Positions 1 through 8,399 of a stretch of DNA of 64,000 nt are shown here, piece after piece. Both the position numbers and the translations under genes were made by a program. Position 1 is the first letter of the stretch, and each line of letters opens with the position of its first letter. The stretch comes from Paenibacillus planticolens (GTDB taxonomy: Bacteria > Bacillota > Bacilli > Paenibacillales > NBRC-103111). The stretch lies in NCBI RefSeq assembly GCF_013141725.1, contig NZ_WHNZ01000061.1:248001-312000 (forward strand). Reading direction: 5' to 3'. Below the pieces are notes generated by a model. The model searched no databases. It had not been told where the DNA came from and saw only the letters and a program-made list of their open reading frames with translations.

Positions 1-807
1 GCCCCGCACGCCCTCCATCTGGGCGGCGGACTGCATCACGCGCTGCAGAGCAAGGGCGCGGGCTTCTGCGTCTACAACGACGCTTCAGCGGCGATTGCTC
101 ATGCCAAAGAGACGTACGGCGCAAAAGTGCTGTACGTCGATACGGACGTGCATCATGGGGATGGCGTGCAATGGAGCTTCTACGCCGATCCCCAGGTATG
201 CACGTTGTCCATCCATGAGACGGGGAAATATTTATTCCCCGGCACGGGCGCCGTGAACGAACGAGGCGAAGGCGACGCGTTCGGGACGAGCATTAATGTC
301 CCGGTGGAACCGTACACCGAGGATGAATCGTGGCTGGAATGCTTCGGCGAGGTGCTCACCGAGACGATTGCGCGTTTCCAGCCGGATGTCATTATCTCAC
401 AGCATGGTTGCGACGCCCATGCTTTCGATCCGCTCGCGCATGTGCATTGCTCCATGCGCGTGTACAAGGCTATGCCCGAGCTGATCCACAACCTTGCGCA
501 CCAGTGGTGCGAAGGGCGGTGGGTTGCGCTCGGGGGCGGCGGGTACGACATCTGGCGTGTCGTACCGCGGGCTTGGAGCCTGCTCTGGCTCGTGATGAGC
601 GAGCAGGCGACCTTGTCCGAGCTGGCGGCGCAGCCGCAGCTCGCGCTTCCCCATGCGTGGCTGGACGCCTGGCAGGGCAAGAGCCCGGTCCAGCTGGCGG
701 ATACGTGGCTGGACCCCGTCGATGCTTGGGCGCCGATTCCAAGGCGCCAGATCATTACTGAGAAGAACCGGCAAACGAAGGATCTTGCCATGATGTATTT
801 GAAGTGA
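1..807 (+). CDS. acuC: Acetoin utilization protein AcuC, class I/II histone-deacetylase fold (5' truncated by window)
   Basis: The reading frame is already open at base 1 and runs 268 codons to the stop, so the N-terminal part lies outside the window. Visible deacetylase motifs, in fragment numbering: a GGGLHHA active-site His pair at about 8-14, the zinc-binding DTDVHHGDG at 47-55, a QHGCDAH motif in the middle, and GGGGYD near the C-terminal third. Family members are Zn-dependent amidohydrolases; AcuC of Bacillus deacetylates acetyl-CoA synthetase and acts in acetoin/acetate use. A position near ccpA is also seen in Bacillus, which supports the name. A strong terminator follows at 858-928. 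Confidence 0.93.
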   Translation, partial: APHALHLGGGLHHALQSKGAGFCVYNDASAAIAHAKETYGAKVLYVDTDVHHGDGVQWSFYADPQVCTLSIHETGKYLFPGTGAVNERGEGDAFGTSINVPVEPYTEDESWLECFGEVLTETIARFQPDVIISQHGCDAHAFDPLAHVHCSMRVYKAMPELIHNLAHQWCEGRWVALGGGGYDIWRVVPRAWSLLWLVMSEQATLSELAAQPQLALPHAWLDAWQGKSPVQLADTWLDPVDAWAPIPRRQIITEKNRQTKDLAMMYLK

Positions 808-857
808 AAATGACCCCAAAGAGATGATTGAGAGGAAGGTTTTTCTCCAAATCATGC

Positions 858-928
858 AAAAGAAACCGTTACTTTGTAATTGGAAGTCAGGAACCTCCAG
901 TTTACCAAAGAACGGTTTCTTTTTATTT
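858..928 (+). terminator. Rho-independent terminator after acuC
   Basis: AAGAAACCGTT pairs with AACGGTTTCTT, with further pairing of ACTTTG/CAAAG inside, and is followed by TTTTTATTT. Confidence 0.8.
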
Positions 929-956
929 GCTACGGCCTGTCCCCCGTAGCTCCAAT

Positions 957-1138
957 GTGGGAACTACAGGGCGCTGATTTGAGCCAAATCAGCTAATCTC
1001 GGGTTCCGAGCGGAACTACAGGGTCTTATTTGTCCCACGAAGCCACTAACCCGCTTAAATCAGGAAAATAGCGGACCACTGTTCCCTCTAATTTGCCAAA
1101 TGGCTGTATTGGGGGAAAATAGCGGAACATAGTTCCCG
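957..1138. repeat. Dispersed intergenic element, copy A
   Basis: Non-coding stretch built from short units in both orientations: GGGAACTACAGGG at about 959 and GGAACTACAGGGTCTTATTT at 1012, then AAAATAGCGG...GTTCCC at about 1065 and 1119. The two orientations are roughly complementary, so the transcript could fold. The same motifs, in the same order and with an AAATGGCTGT spacer, recur at 26205-26385. The function is unknown; it resembles a miniature dispersed repeat of this genome. Confidence 0.6.
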
Positions 1139-1156
1139 ATAACGCCATCTAGTTTA

Positions 1157-1455
1157 GCTTTCTTGTTCTGCTCTGTCCTTCAGCTTCCTTACATCAGCTC
1201 GATCGTTCTGCTTTCTTGTTCTGCTCTGTCCTTCAGCTTCCTTACATCAGCTCGATCGTTCAGCTTTCTTGTTCTGCACTGTCCTTCAGCTTCCTTACAT
1301 CAGCTCGATCGTTCAGCTTCCTTGTTCTGCTCTGTCCTTCAGCTTCCTTACATCAGCTCGATCGTTCAGCTTTCTCGTTCTGCCCTGTCCGTCGGCTTCC
1401 TTACATCAGCTCGATCGTTCAGCTTCCTTGTATCAGCCCTATCGTTAGCTTCCTA
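1157..1455. repeat. 53-bp tandem repeat array, five units plus degenerate tail
   Basis: Units begin at 1157, 1210, 1263, 1316 and 1369, each 53 bp, with only scattered substitutions; partial units continue to about 1455. Each unit is itself a dimer of related 26- and 27-bp halves (AGCTTTCTTGTTCTGCTCTG... and AGCTTCCTTACATCAGCTCG...), and the second half carries CGATCG. The period is not a multiple of three, so the open frames across it change frame at every unit and are not credible coding sequence. It sits between the convergent genes acuC and mtnN. Confidence 0.9.
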
Positions 1456-1495
1456 GCAGCAGCTTCCTTCTTCACCTACCGCCAGCCACACTAGC

Positions 1496-2197
1496 CTAGA
1501 GCTGTTTCACGATTTCCTCAACCATTTTATACGAATTCTCAGACGCTTGAACCGTAAATTCTGCAAAGTTCACATGCGCAGATCCATCCGCTTTATCGGA
1601 CATCGAGCGAAGCACCACATAAGGAATGGCATTCATGGAACAAACTTGGGCAACCGATGCCCCTTCCATTTCCACACATACACCGCCAAGCTCTTTATTG
1701 AGGCTAGCCACGACTTCACGACTAGCAATGAACTGGTCGCCGGAGAGCACTCTCCCCTTCTTCACTTTCCCTGCAAACAGCTTTTCACCGGAAGCTACCG
1801 CCAAATCCACCAGCTTGCTGTCTGCTTCAAAAATAGATTTCGCTTCATAAGGGATGACGCCCCGTTCGAAACCAAGCGGCGTAACATCCATGTCATGCTG
1901 CATGCATTCGCTGGAAACGACAAGATCGCCGATGTTCAGTTCCGGGTCCAACGCACCTGCGACACCTGTAAAAATAACGGCTTCAACTCCGAATTTGTCA
2001 ATTAAAATTTGAGTTGTCACGGCAGCGTTAACCTTCCCTACGCCTGTGCGGCATACGACGACTTCTTTACCGAAATACGTGCCTTCACGGAAAGTAATCC
2101 CCGCTTTCACGGTCTCACGCACATCCGTCATATGCGACACGAGCAGCTCAATTTCTTCATTCATCGCACCGATCAGTGCAAGTTTATTCCATGTCAT
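1496..2197 (-). CDS. mtnN: 5'-methylthioadenosine/S-adenosylhomocysteine nucleosidase
   Basis: 233 aa, full length for the family. It hydrolyses the glycosidic bond of methylthioadenosine and S-adenosylhomocysteine to release adenine, feeding methionine salvage and clearing methylation by-products. Visible features: N-terminal IGAMNEEI with the catalytic Glu, TGVAGAL in the first half, the substrate-ribose motif CVEMEGASVAQV, and catalytic Asp in RSMSDKADG near residue 200. The RBS GAGG lies just upstream of ATG. It is downstream of ccpA in the same direction, about 120 bp apart, with no clear terminator between, so partial co-transcription is possible. Confidence 0.96.
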   Translation of the reverse strand: MTWNKLALIGAMNEEIELLVSHMTDVRETVKAGITFREGTYFGKEVVVCRTGVGKVNAAVTTQILIDKFGVEAVIFTGVAGALDPELNIGDLVVSSECMQHDMDVTPLGFERGVIPYEAKSIFEADSKLVDLAVASGEKLFAGKVKKGRVLSGDQFIASREVVASLNKELGGVCVEMEGASVAQVCSMNAIPYVVLRSMSDKADGSAHVNFAEFTVQASENSYKMVEEIVKQL

Positions 2198-2320
2198 TTC
2201 TTCGATCCTCTTTTCATTATGTATACATGCTTCTCTGGTCTTATTCCCTTCAAAGAAAGGAGAAAACCTCTAATGGCATCATCCTCGAAAGGCATGAGCT
2301 CGCTTAGAGGCTTAAGTTCA

Positions 2321-3325
2321 CTAGGCTTGTGTAACAGAGTTACGGTAAATCACTTCATGCGGCAAAATAACTTGCATATTATCCGTTGACTCTTTGTTCA
2401 TCAACTTCGTTAGAAGTCTCATCGACACCGCACCGATGTCATACATCGGTTGAGCCACTGTCGTCAGAGTCGGTCTAACCATGGAAGCCATGCGAATATT
2501 GTCTACACTGATGACGGCAATATCTTGCGGAACCTTGAGTCCGGAATCTTGAATCGTGTGAATGGCGCCAATCGCCATTTCATCGGTTGCCGAGAAGATT
2601 GCTGTAGGACGAGGGGAAAGCTCCAAGAAATATTTAACAGCGTCGACACTGGATTCATACCGGTAGTTTCCAATTCGTACATATTCGTCGCGCAGTTCGA
2701 TACCTGCTGCATCCAACGCTTTCTTGTATCCTTGGTAACGCGCGAATCCATTGGCTGGATCCTGCAAAGTTCCGGAAATCATCGCGATGTCGCGATGTCC
2801 CGCTGCGATTAACACATTAACAGCATCGAATGCGGCTTTCTCATGATCGATATCCACGGAAGGCATCGTTTGCTCTTCATCTTTGGTTCCACATAAGACA
2901 ACAGGAACGGAAGAGGTGCGGAAAGCTTGGATATGATCGGCTGTAACAACGCCGCCCATGAAGAGCAGCCCATCGACCTGCTTCTCGAGCAGTGTGTTAA
3001 TAACGCGAATTTCTTTCTCTTTCTTCTTATCTGCATTACACAAAATGATATTGTAATGATACATATTCGCAATATCTTCAATACCGCGTGCAACTTCAGC
3101 GAAGATCGAGTTGGAAATATCGGGAATGACGACACCGACGGTTGTCGTTTTCTTACTGGCCAAGCCTCTTGCTACCGCATTAGGGCGGTAACCGAGCCGT
3201 TCAATGGCTTCAAAAACTTTTTTGCGCGTTTGCGGCTTTACGTTCGGATTGTTATTGACAACCCTGGAAACGGTTGCCATGGAAACGCCTGCTTCTCTTG
3301 CTACATCATAAATGGTTACGGTCAC
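2321..3325 (-). CDS. ccpA: Catabolite control protein A (LacI/GalR family)
   Basis: 334 aa when started at GTG 3325. This start is chosen because GGAGAG precedes it at proper spacing and it gives TVTIYDVAREAGVSMATVSR, the usual CcpA N-terminus; upstream TTG/ATG codons at 3346/3340 would place the RBS inside the gene. The helix-turn-helix is at residues 4-25, the hinge helix NAVARGLASKKT at about 48-60, then a periplasmic-binding-like effector and HPr-Ser46-P binding domain. It is the master regulator of carbon catabolite repression and binds cre sites. It fits with the PTS genes that follow at 4.6-8.2 kb. Confidence 0.96.
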   Translation of the reverse strand: MTVTIYDVAREAGVSMATVSRVVNNNPNVKPQTRKKVFEAIERLGYRPNAVARGLASKKTTTVGVVIPDISNSIFAEVARGIEDIANMYHYNIILCNADKKKEKEIRVINTLLEKQVDGLLFMGGVVTADHIQAFRTSSVPVVLCGTKDEEQTMPSVDIDHEKAAFDAVNVLIAAGHRDIAMISGTLQDPANGFARYQGYKKALDAAGIELRDEYVRIGNYRYESSVDAVKYFLELSPRPTAIFSATDEMAIGAIHTIQDSGLKVPQDIAVISVDNIRMASMVRPTLTTVAQPMYDIGAVSMRLLTKLMNKESTDNMQVILPHEVIYRNSVTQA

Positions 3326-3377
3326 GGTTACTCTCTCCATTTTCAAAAGTATTCTGCGAGCCTAGTATATTACCGTT

Positions 3378-3406
3378 ATGATACGACAAAATAATTCATC
3401 TTGCAA
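3378..3406 (-). promoter_or_regulatory. Candidate sigma-A promoter of ccpA
   Basis: On the minus strand TTGCAA (3406-3401), 17-bp spacer, TATCAT (3383-3378), 52 bp before the chosen ccpA start. No cre-like site was recognised here. Confidence 0.55.
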
Positions 3407-3470
3407 TGATAAATGAAAATACTTTGAAAATAATTTCAATTGGTTTTCAAAAAAAACTCACAACTATGTA

Positions 3471-3498
3471 CAAAAGCCAATCCGTCAGGGATTGGCTG
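3471..3498 (-). terminator. Terminator after the zinc-ribbon gene
   Basis: Minus strand GCCAATCC-CTGAC-GGATTGGC followed by TTTTG, directly after the stop of the 3507-3914 gene. Confidence 0.75.
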
Positions 3499-3506
3499 CA
3501 GGCTGA

Positions 3507-3914
3507 TTATGTCGAAATTGCGCTCTGTGTAATTTGTGACAACCGTTTGCGAATTTCTTCGGTCCATGGTTCGTCACCAAGCGATTGTGCCAGCAGTAAG
3601 ATGTCCAGAAGCTCATTTATACGTTCTTCTACAATCTTTTCCATGGAATCATTCATATGCTCTTTCTCGGTAACCTTCAGCAGCAGGAACGCCACTTCCG
3701 ATAGCTCATGGAAAAACAGTTGTTGTTTCTCAGGCTTGCTCCCCAGCTTGCCGATTAAACCGGTAAGCTCGGGTTTAACATGAGGAACAACCTCACTTCG
3801 ACCACACGCTTCACATGAATAAATAGGTACATTTTCAATATCGACTTTACTTTGATAAATAACCGTACGCAGACGAAGGTTCATCGTGCGTCCGCACTTG
3901 CAATACTTTTGCAT
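3507..3914 (-). CDS. Zinc-ribbon protein, YgiT-type finger plus helical domain
   Basis: 135 aa. Four cysteines form a CxC...CxxC ribbon (C5, C7, C33, C36; YSCEACGRSE), followed from about residue 50 by a helical acidic region (HELSEVAFLLLKVTEKEHMNDSMEKIV) with no recognised catalytic motif. Similar small proteins in Bacillales are annotated as YgiT-type zinc-finger proteins of unknown role. It has its own terminator and lies alone between ccpA and pfpI. Whether it binds zinc and nucleic acid is inference from the cysteine pattern. Confidence 0.7.
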   Translation of the reverse strand: MQKYCKCGRTMNLRLRTVIYQSKVDIENVPIYSCEACGRSEVVPHVKPELTGLIGKLGSKPEKQQLFFHELSEVAFLLLKVTEKEHMNDSMEKIVEERINELLDILLLAQSLGDEPWTEEIRKRLSQITQSAIST

Positions 3915-4038
3915 TCTAACACTCCTTCACTGGCAGGCGGCATGTACATGACTTTCTTGTACTATGATATTCTACGATTCTATACGATTTCCTGCCGAAT
4001 GAAGAGTAGTAGTTTTTGGTACGATTGGAAGCGTAACG

Positions 4039-4581
4039 TTACTTTTCCTGATGTTTGTTGTACTGAACGAGCTCGTCCACAAAGCGCTTGGAAAATGCAG
4101 GAAGGTCTGGCGGCCGGCGGCCAGAGATGATGTTGCGGTCTACCACCACTTCTTCATCTACCCAAGTAGCGCCAGCATTTTCGAGGTCATCGCGAATGCC
4201 TGGCGTCGAAGTCATTGTATAGCCGTTTACGATTTTCGCCGAAATGAGTACCCAGCCCGCATGGCAGATTTGAGCAATCGGTTTTACCGCGGCATGAAAC
4301 TCCTGTGTCAGGCGAAGCACGTCCGGATAACGGCGCAGTTTGTCAGGAGCCCAGCCTCCCGGAACATAAAGGCCGATGTAATCGGATGACTTTACTTCAT
4401 CAAACGCATAATCCGTCGTGATCGGAACGCCATATTTGCCATGATACACCGTTTTCGATTTTGGCCCGACAATATCTACAACCGCCCCAGCTTCACGCAA
4501 GCGTAAAACGGGATACCACATCTCCAAGTCTTCGAATTCTTCATCCACAAACGCCAATACTTTTGTACCTTTCAAATCCAT
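4039..4581 (-). CDS. DJ-1/PfpI family protein (protease/deglycase superfamily)
   Basis: 180 aa, typical length. Class I glutamine-amidotransferase-like fold with the nucleophile elbow AQICHAGWVL (Cys near residue 104, with the following His) and early acidic EEFEDLEMWYP. Family members are annotated as intracellular proteases or glyoxal/methylglyoxal deglycases; YfkM and YraA are Bacillus relatives. ATG is preceded by GGAGGTAATTAGC, one base after the ptsI stop, so it is the last gene of the EIICBA-ptsI operon. A role in detoxifying reactive carbonyls from sugar metabolism would suit the operon but is inference. Confidence 0.88.
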   Translation of the reverse strand: MDLKGTKVLAFVDEEFEDLEMWYPVLRLREAGAVVDIVGPKSKTVYHGKYGVPITTDYAFDEVKSSDYIGLYVPGGWAPDKLRRYPDVLRLTQEFHAAVKPIAQICHAGWVLISAKIVNGYTMTSTPGIRDDLENAGATWVDEEVVVDRNIISGRRPPDLPAFSKRFVDELVQYNKHQEK

Positions 4582-4582
4582 G

Positions 4583-6322
4583 CTAATTACCTCCTACAAT
4601 CGATTCAGTTTGTTCGGTTTGAGCTAACAGTTCAATAATTTCATCGCTCGTTTTGCAAGCTAGAATTTCCCCGACTAATTGCTTGCACTTCTTAGCGTTA
4701 CTGCTTAATAGACGGTGTTTCACTTGCAACAGGGTTTGCACAGAAATGCTTAGTTCTTCAATGCCAAGACCTAGCCAAATGGGCAAAGCGCGGACGTCTC
4801 CCGCCATTTCGCCACAGACACCGACTGGAATGCCTACACTTTTGCCTGCGTCTATGACATGTTTAAGAAGCCGGATGACCGCCGGATGATACGGATTATA
4901 TAAGTGCGCGATGTTTTCGTTCATTCTGTCTACTGCTAGCACATATTGAACAAGATCGTTTGTTCCAATACTCATAAAGTTGACTTCACTTGCGAGAACG
5001 TCTGCAATGAGCGCTGCTGCGGGCACTTCAATCGTTAATCCGACCTCGATATTGGCATTGAAAGGAATGCCTTGCGCGCTGAGCTCAGCTTTCGCCTTTT
5101 CCAAAAGAGCTTTGGCTTGACGCACCTCACCCAGCGATGTCACCATCGGGTACATGATTTTCACGTTGCCATAATGGCTTGCCCTAAGAATCGCTTTTAG
5201 CTGTGTCATAAACAGATCCTTACGGTCCAGTGAGATCCGAATAGCCCTGTATCCCAGGAACGGATTATCTTCTTTGGCAAGCGGCATATAATCCAGCTTC
5301 TTATCTCCGCCGATATCCAAGGTTCGGATGACAATGGGACGGCCTTTTAGGTGCATAGCGGCATGACGATATACTTCAAACTGCTCGTCCTCGCCCGGAA
5401 GTGAATCACGGTCCATGTATAAGTACTCTGTACGGAACAATCCGACCCCTGACGCGCCGTTGCGTAAAACCTGATCGATCTCCATCACCGAGTTAATGTT
5501 CGCATGCAGATTGACATAGCTGTTATCCAAAGTAACAGGTGGTACATCAGCGATTTCCTGCAAACTCTCCTTGAATTCAAGCCAATTCTTTTTGCGTGCT
5601 TGATAGCGCTCAATGGTGATCTTGTCCGGATTAATGTAAAGAGTCCCCTCTTGACCGTCAATAATCAAGAAATCGCCATTTTGAATCGGACGCAGCAGCT
5701 TCCCTTCCAGCCCTAAAACATAAGGAACGGACATCGCTCTAGCCATAATAGAAACATGCGAATGCGTGCCTCCAAGAATGGTCAGAAGCCCTAACACTTT
5801 CGTCGGATCCAAATGAGCCAGTTGCGAAGGGGTAAGCTCTTTGGCAACCAAGATGTACGGATGATCGATGGGAGGAACCGTTGAGCTGGTATCGCCCAGC
5901 AAATGCTTCAGAAGCCTGTTGCCGACATCTTTAATATCAAGCGCCCGCTCCTTCATGTACTCATCGTCGATCATGTTGAACATTCCGACAAATTTGTCGA
6001 TGACTTCTTTCACAGCAACTTCTGCGGCCTTATACTGCAGCTCAATGATCCCTTGAATTTCGTTCATGAAAATAGGATCTTCCAAAATGGCCAAATGGGC
6101 ATCAAAAATATAGGCTTGATCCTGCCCGACTACTTCTTTAATTTCCTGTTTAATGAGTTCCAGTTCATCCTTGGAAGACCGGATCCCGTCATACAGACGC
6201 TCAAATTCATAAGCCAAATCTGTCACATCGATCATTTTTTCAGGGAAATCCCACTCCCACGTAGGAATGACAAATGCCTGACCCATTGCAATGCCTGAAG
6301 ATGCCCCTATCCCTCTGATCAT
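4583..6322 (-). CDS. ptsI: PTS enzyme I (phosphoenolpyruvate-protein phosphotransferase)
   Basis: 579 aa, full length. It autophosphorylates with PEP and passes the phosphate to HPr, the first step of PTS sugar uptake. The active-site His is H189 in GGTHSHVSIMARA; the PEP-binding TIM barrel has VGLFRTEYLYMDR, GYRAIRISLDR, IGTNDLVQYVLAVDR and the GVCGEMAGD cysteine loop. The canonical GGRTSHS loop reads GGTHSHV here. ATG overlaps the EIICBA stop by four bases (ATGA), with GGAGGG upstream, implying translational coupling. No HPr gene (ptsH) is present in the operon or window, so HPr must come from elsewhere; this could be a second enzyme I copy. Confidence 0.95.
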   Translation of the reverse strand: MIRGIGASSGIAMGQAFVIPTWEWDFPEKMIDVTDLAYEFERLYDGIRSSKDELELIKQEIKEVVGQDQAYIFDAHLAILEDPIFMNEIQGIIELQYKAAEVAVKEVIDKFVGMFNMIDDEYMKERALDIKDVGNRLLKHLLGDTSSTVPPIDHPYILVAKELTPSQLAHLDPTKVLGLLTILGGTHSHVSIMARAMSVPYVLGLEGKLLRPIQNGDFLIIDGQEGTLYINPDKITIERYQARKKNWLEFKESLQEIADVPPVTLDNSYVNLHANINSVMEIDQVLRNGASGVGLFRTEYLYMDRDSLPGEDEQFEVYRHAAMHLKGRPIVIRTLDIGGDKKLDYMPLAKEDNPFLGYRAIRISLDRKDLFMTQLKAILRASHYGNVKIMYPMVTSLGEVRQAKALLEKAKAELSAQGIPFNANIEVGLTIEVPAAALIADVLASEVNFMSIGTNDLVQYVLAVDRMNENIAHLYNPYHPAVIRLLKHVIDAGKSVGIPVGVCGEMAGDVRALPIWLGLGIEELSISVQTLLQVKHRLLSSNAKKCKQLVGEILACKTSDEIIELLAQTEQTESIVGGN

Positions 6323-8208
6323 CCGTTCATCCCTCCCGTAGATTTAGTAGGCTTTAAGACGACGGACATCACAGAACCTTGGCCTTTTTTTACAGCTTTA
6401 AACGGAGCGAAGCTCCAAGACTTAACAAGATCCGGATTTGTAATAATCATCGGTGTCGCCAAAGATGAAGCAAACTTTTTAACTTTATTATAATTGAATT
6501 TAACGAGAAGCTGTCCTGGTTCTACACGATCGCCTTCTTTTACCACGGCATTAAAACATTTCCCTGGCAAACTCGACGTATCGATCCCAATGTGCAGCAG
6601 AACTTCTAACCCTTCATCCGTCACAATGCCCAGCGCATGCATAGTCGGATAAATATGCATAATGGTACCTGCAACCGGCGAGACCAGCTCCCCTTTTTCA
6701 GGAATAAACGCTACGCCGTTACCGACCAAGCGCGAAGCAAAAATGCGATCGGGCACATCTTCAATAGGAATCATGCGACCCTGCATCGGCGAAGTAAACA
6801 ATACCACATGAATGTCTTTGCGCAGTACTTTCATAATTTCTTCACGAATCAGCTCTGAGAATGTCCCGAACACGACCTGAACATTGCCTCCTCCAAGACG
6901 GATGACGCCTGCAGCTCCTAAGTGTCGTAATGCCGTGATGTCTATCAAACGATCATTAACAAGCGTAAGTCGCAATCTGGTGATGCAGGCTTCAATCTTC
7001 TTAATATTGTCTTTCCCACCGAGTGCTTGCAAAATTAAAGGCGACCGATACGGAATATCGCCGGCCCACTCTTCGAGCGAAGAGCCTTCCTCCCTGCCTG
7101 GCGTAGGAATTTGGAACTTCCTGATCGCCCAGCGAAACATGAAATAATACACGAGTCCGTACACGATGCCAATTGGGATTAGAAGCAGTCCATTATGCGA
7201 TAAATGCAAATTAATGACGTAGTCTATCGCTCCAGCTGAGTATGAAAAACCATGCTGAATATGTAGTTCATAGGCCAGCCACATTGCCGCACCGGATAAA
7301 ATGGCGTGAATAATAAACAAATAAGGTGCAACAAAGAGAAAAGCAAACTCGATCGGTTCCGTGACGCCTGTTAAAAAAGAGGCTAACGCTGCCGTCAGAA
7401 ATGTCGCCTTAATCTTCGGCTTCAAATCTTCACGCGCTTCCCCAATAATGGCAAATGCGATGGCTGGCAAAGCGAACATCATGATCGGATACAGCCCGGC
7501 CATGTACATTCCTGCCGAAGGATCTCCGGCAAAATAGCGCGGCAAATCTCCGTAAGCCATATGCCCTGATGGCGTTTGGTAAGCCCCCACTTGAAACCAG
7601 AAAAAGTTATTCAATATATGGTGCAAACCGGACGGCACCAACAACCGATGCGCGATACCATACACAAATGCGCCGAAACCGCCGAGGCCGAGCAGCCAGT
7701 TCGAAAAATTGCTCATCCCTACTTCCAAATAAGGACCTATCGCGATCATCACATACGACACGGCGAGCGTGCATAGGCCCATGATGAGCGGAACCATCCT
7801 CGGACCGCCGAAAAATTGTATGTACTCAGGCAGCTTTATCTCTTTACAGCGATGATAAATAATGGCCGCAAGCAAACCGATTAAGATTCCGCCAGGTACA
7901 CCCAATTGAAACTGGGATCCAAGAGCATGTTCGATGAGCCTCGTAAACATAAAATAGCCCAGCATGGCAGACAGCCCGGCAATGCCGGCACTTTCTGTAA
8001 GCCCCAGCGCCACGCCAACGGCGAATATGATGGGTATATAGTCAAAGACCGTATTCCCCGCTAACAGCAGCATATCCCCAAATCCGGATGCGTGAATGCG
8101 ATCCCAAGGCAGGTCCCCGAGACGAAGCAGCACAGCAGCAATAGGAAGCGCCATGGTGGGCAGCATTAATGAGCGGCCAAGCTGTTGTAAGTTTCCCATC
8201 CAGTTCAA
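6319..8208 (-). CDS. PTS transporter, glucose/N-acetylglucosamine class, fused EIICBA
   Basis: 629 aa from TTG 8208, chosen because AGGAGG (8219-8224) is 10 bp upstream; ATG 8199 would be 19 bp away. Domain order: EIIC membrane channel (about residues 1-375, with GNTVFDYIPIIFAVGVALG and GVTEPIEFAFLF), EIIB (about 400-480, phospho-cysteine in KIEACITRLRL), EIIA (about 500-620, phospho-His in VLLHIGIDTSSL). It takes up a hexose and phosphorylates it during transport. Fused CBA architecture fits PtsG or NagP; sequence alone does not decide between glucose and GlcNAc. The EIIC-EIIB linker holds a short SSLEEWAGDI segment. Confidence 0.9.
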   Translation of the reverse strand: MNWMGNLQQLGRSLMLPTMALPIAAVLLRLGDLPWDRIHASGFGDMLLLAGNTVFDYIPIIFAVGVALGLTESAGIAGLSAMLGYFMFTRLIEHALGSQFQLGVPGGILIGLLAAIIYHRCKEIKLPEYIQFFGGPRMVPLIMGLCTLAVSYVMIAIGPYLEVGMSNFSNWLLGLGGFGAFVYGIAHRLLVPSGLHHILNNFFWFQVGAYQTPSGHMAYGDLPRYFAGDPSAGMYMAGLYPIMMFALPAIAFAIIGEAREDLKPKIKATFLTAALASFLTGVTEPIEFAFLFVAPYLFIIHAILSGAAMWLAYELHIQHGFSYSAGAIDYVINLHLSHNGLLLIPIGIVYGLVYYFMFRWAIRKFQIPTPGREEGSSLEEWAGDIPYRSPLILQALGGKDNIKKIEACITRLRLTLVNDRLIDITALRHLGAAGVIRLGGGNVQVVFGTFSELIREEIMKVLRKDIHVVLFTSPMQGRMIPIEDVPDRIFASRLVGNGVAFIPEKGELVSPVAGTIMHIYPTMHALGIVTDEGLEVLLHIGIDTSSLPGKCFNAVVKEGDRVEPGQLLVKFNYNKVKKFASSLATPMIITNPDLVKSWSFAPFKAVKKGQGSVMSVVLKPTKSTGGMNG

Positions 8209-8277
8209 ACGTATGATTCCTCCTAAAAGTTTTGCTAAAACAAAACGGACATCGCATGCCAAAGCATAGCGTTATCG

Positions 8278-8311
8278 AAAAAACTTACATGATGAGCATA
8301 AGCCTCTCATC
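8278..8311 (-). promoter_or_regulatory. Leader hairpin upstream of the PTS gene (possible attenuator)
   Basis: On the minus strand GATGAG-AGGCTTATG-CTCATC, followed seven bases later by TTTTTT, about 75 bases before the EIICBA start. ptsG genes in Bacillus are controlled by antitermination, but I do not see a clear GlcT-type RAT, so this is only a candidate. Confidence 0.25.
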
Positions 8312-8339
8312 AAATCGTATAGCTTGTTTGCCTGTTTGT

Positions 8340-8375
8340 CAAAACAAAATAAGCAGGTCGGGGTTCGACCTGCCT
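8340..8375 (-). terminator. Terminator after the Q/N-rich gene
   Basis: Minus strand GCAGGTCG-AACCC-CGACCTGC followed by TTATTTTGTTTT. Confidence 0.85.
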
Positions 8376-8399
8376 GTAAATACTGATTACCGCATACGA

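Noticed and set aside
1157-1455. CRISPR array
   Set aside because: Units are contiguous 53-mers with no variable spacers and no cas genes nearby.
1163-1494. Two overlapping Leu/Ser-rich open frames on the plus strand
   Set aside because: They run through the 53-bp repeat, whose length shifts the frame at every unit, and have no ribosome-binding site.
4025-4045. cre or terminator at the GTAACGTTAC palindrome after pfpI
   Set aside because: It straddles the stop codon, has no U-run, and does not fit the cre consensus.
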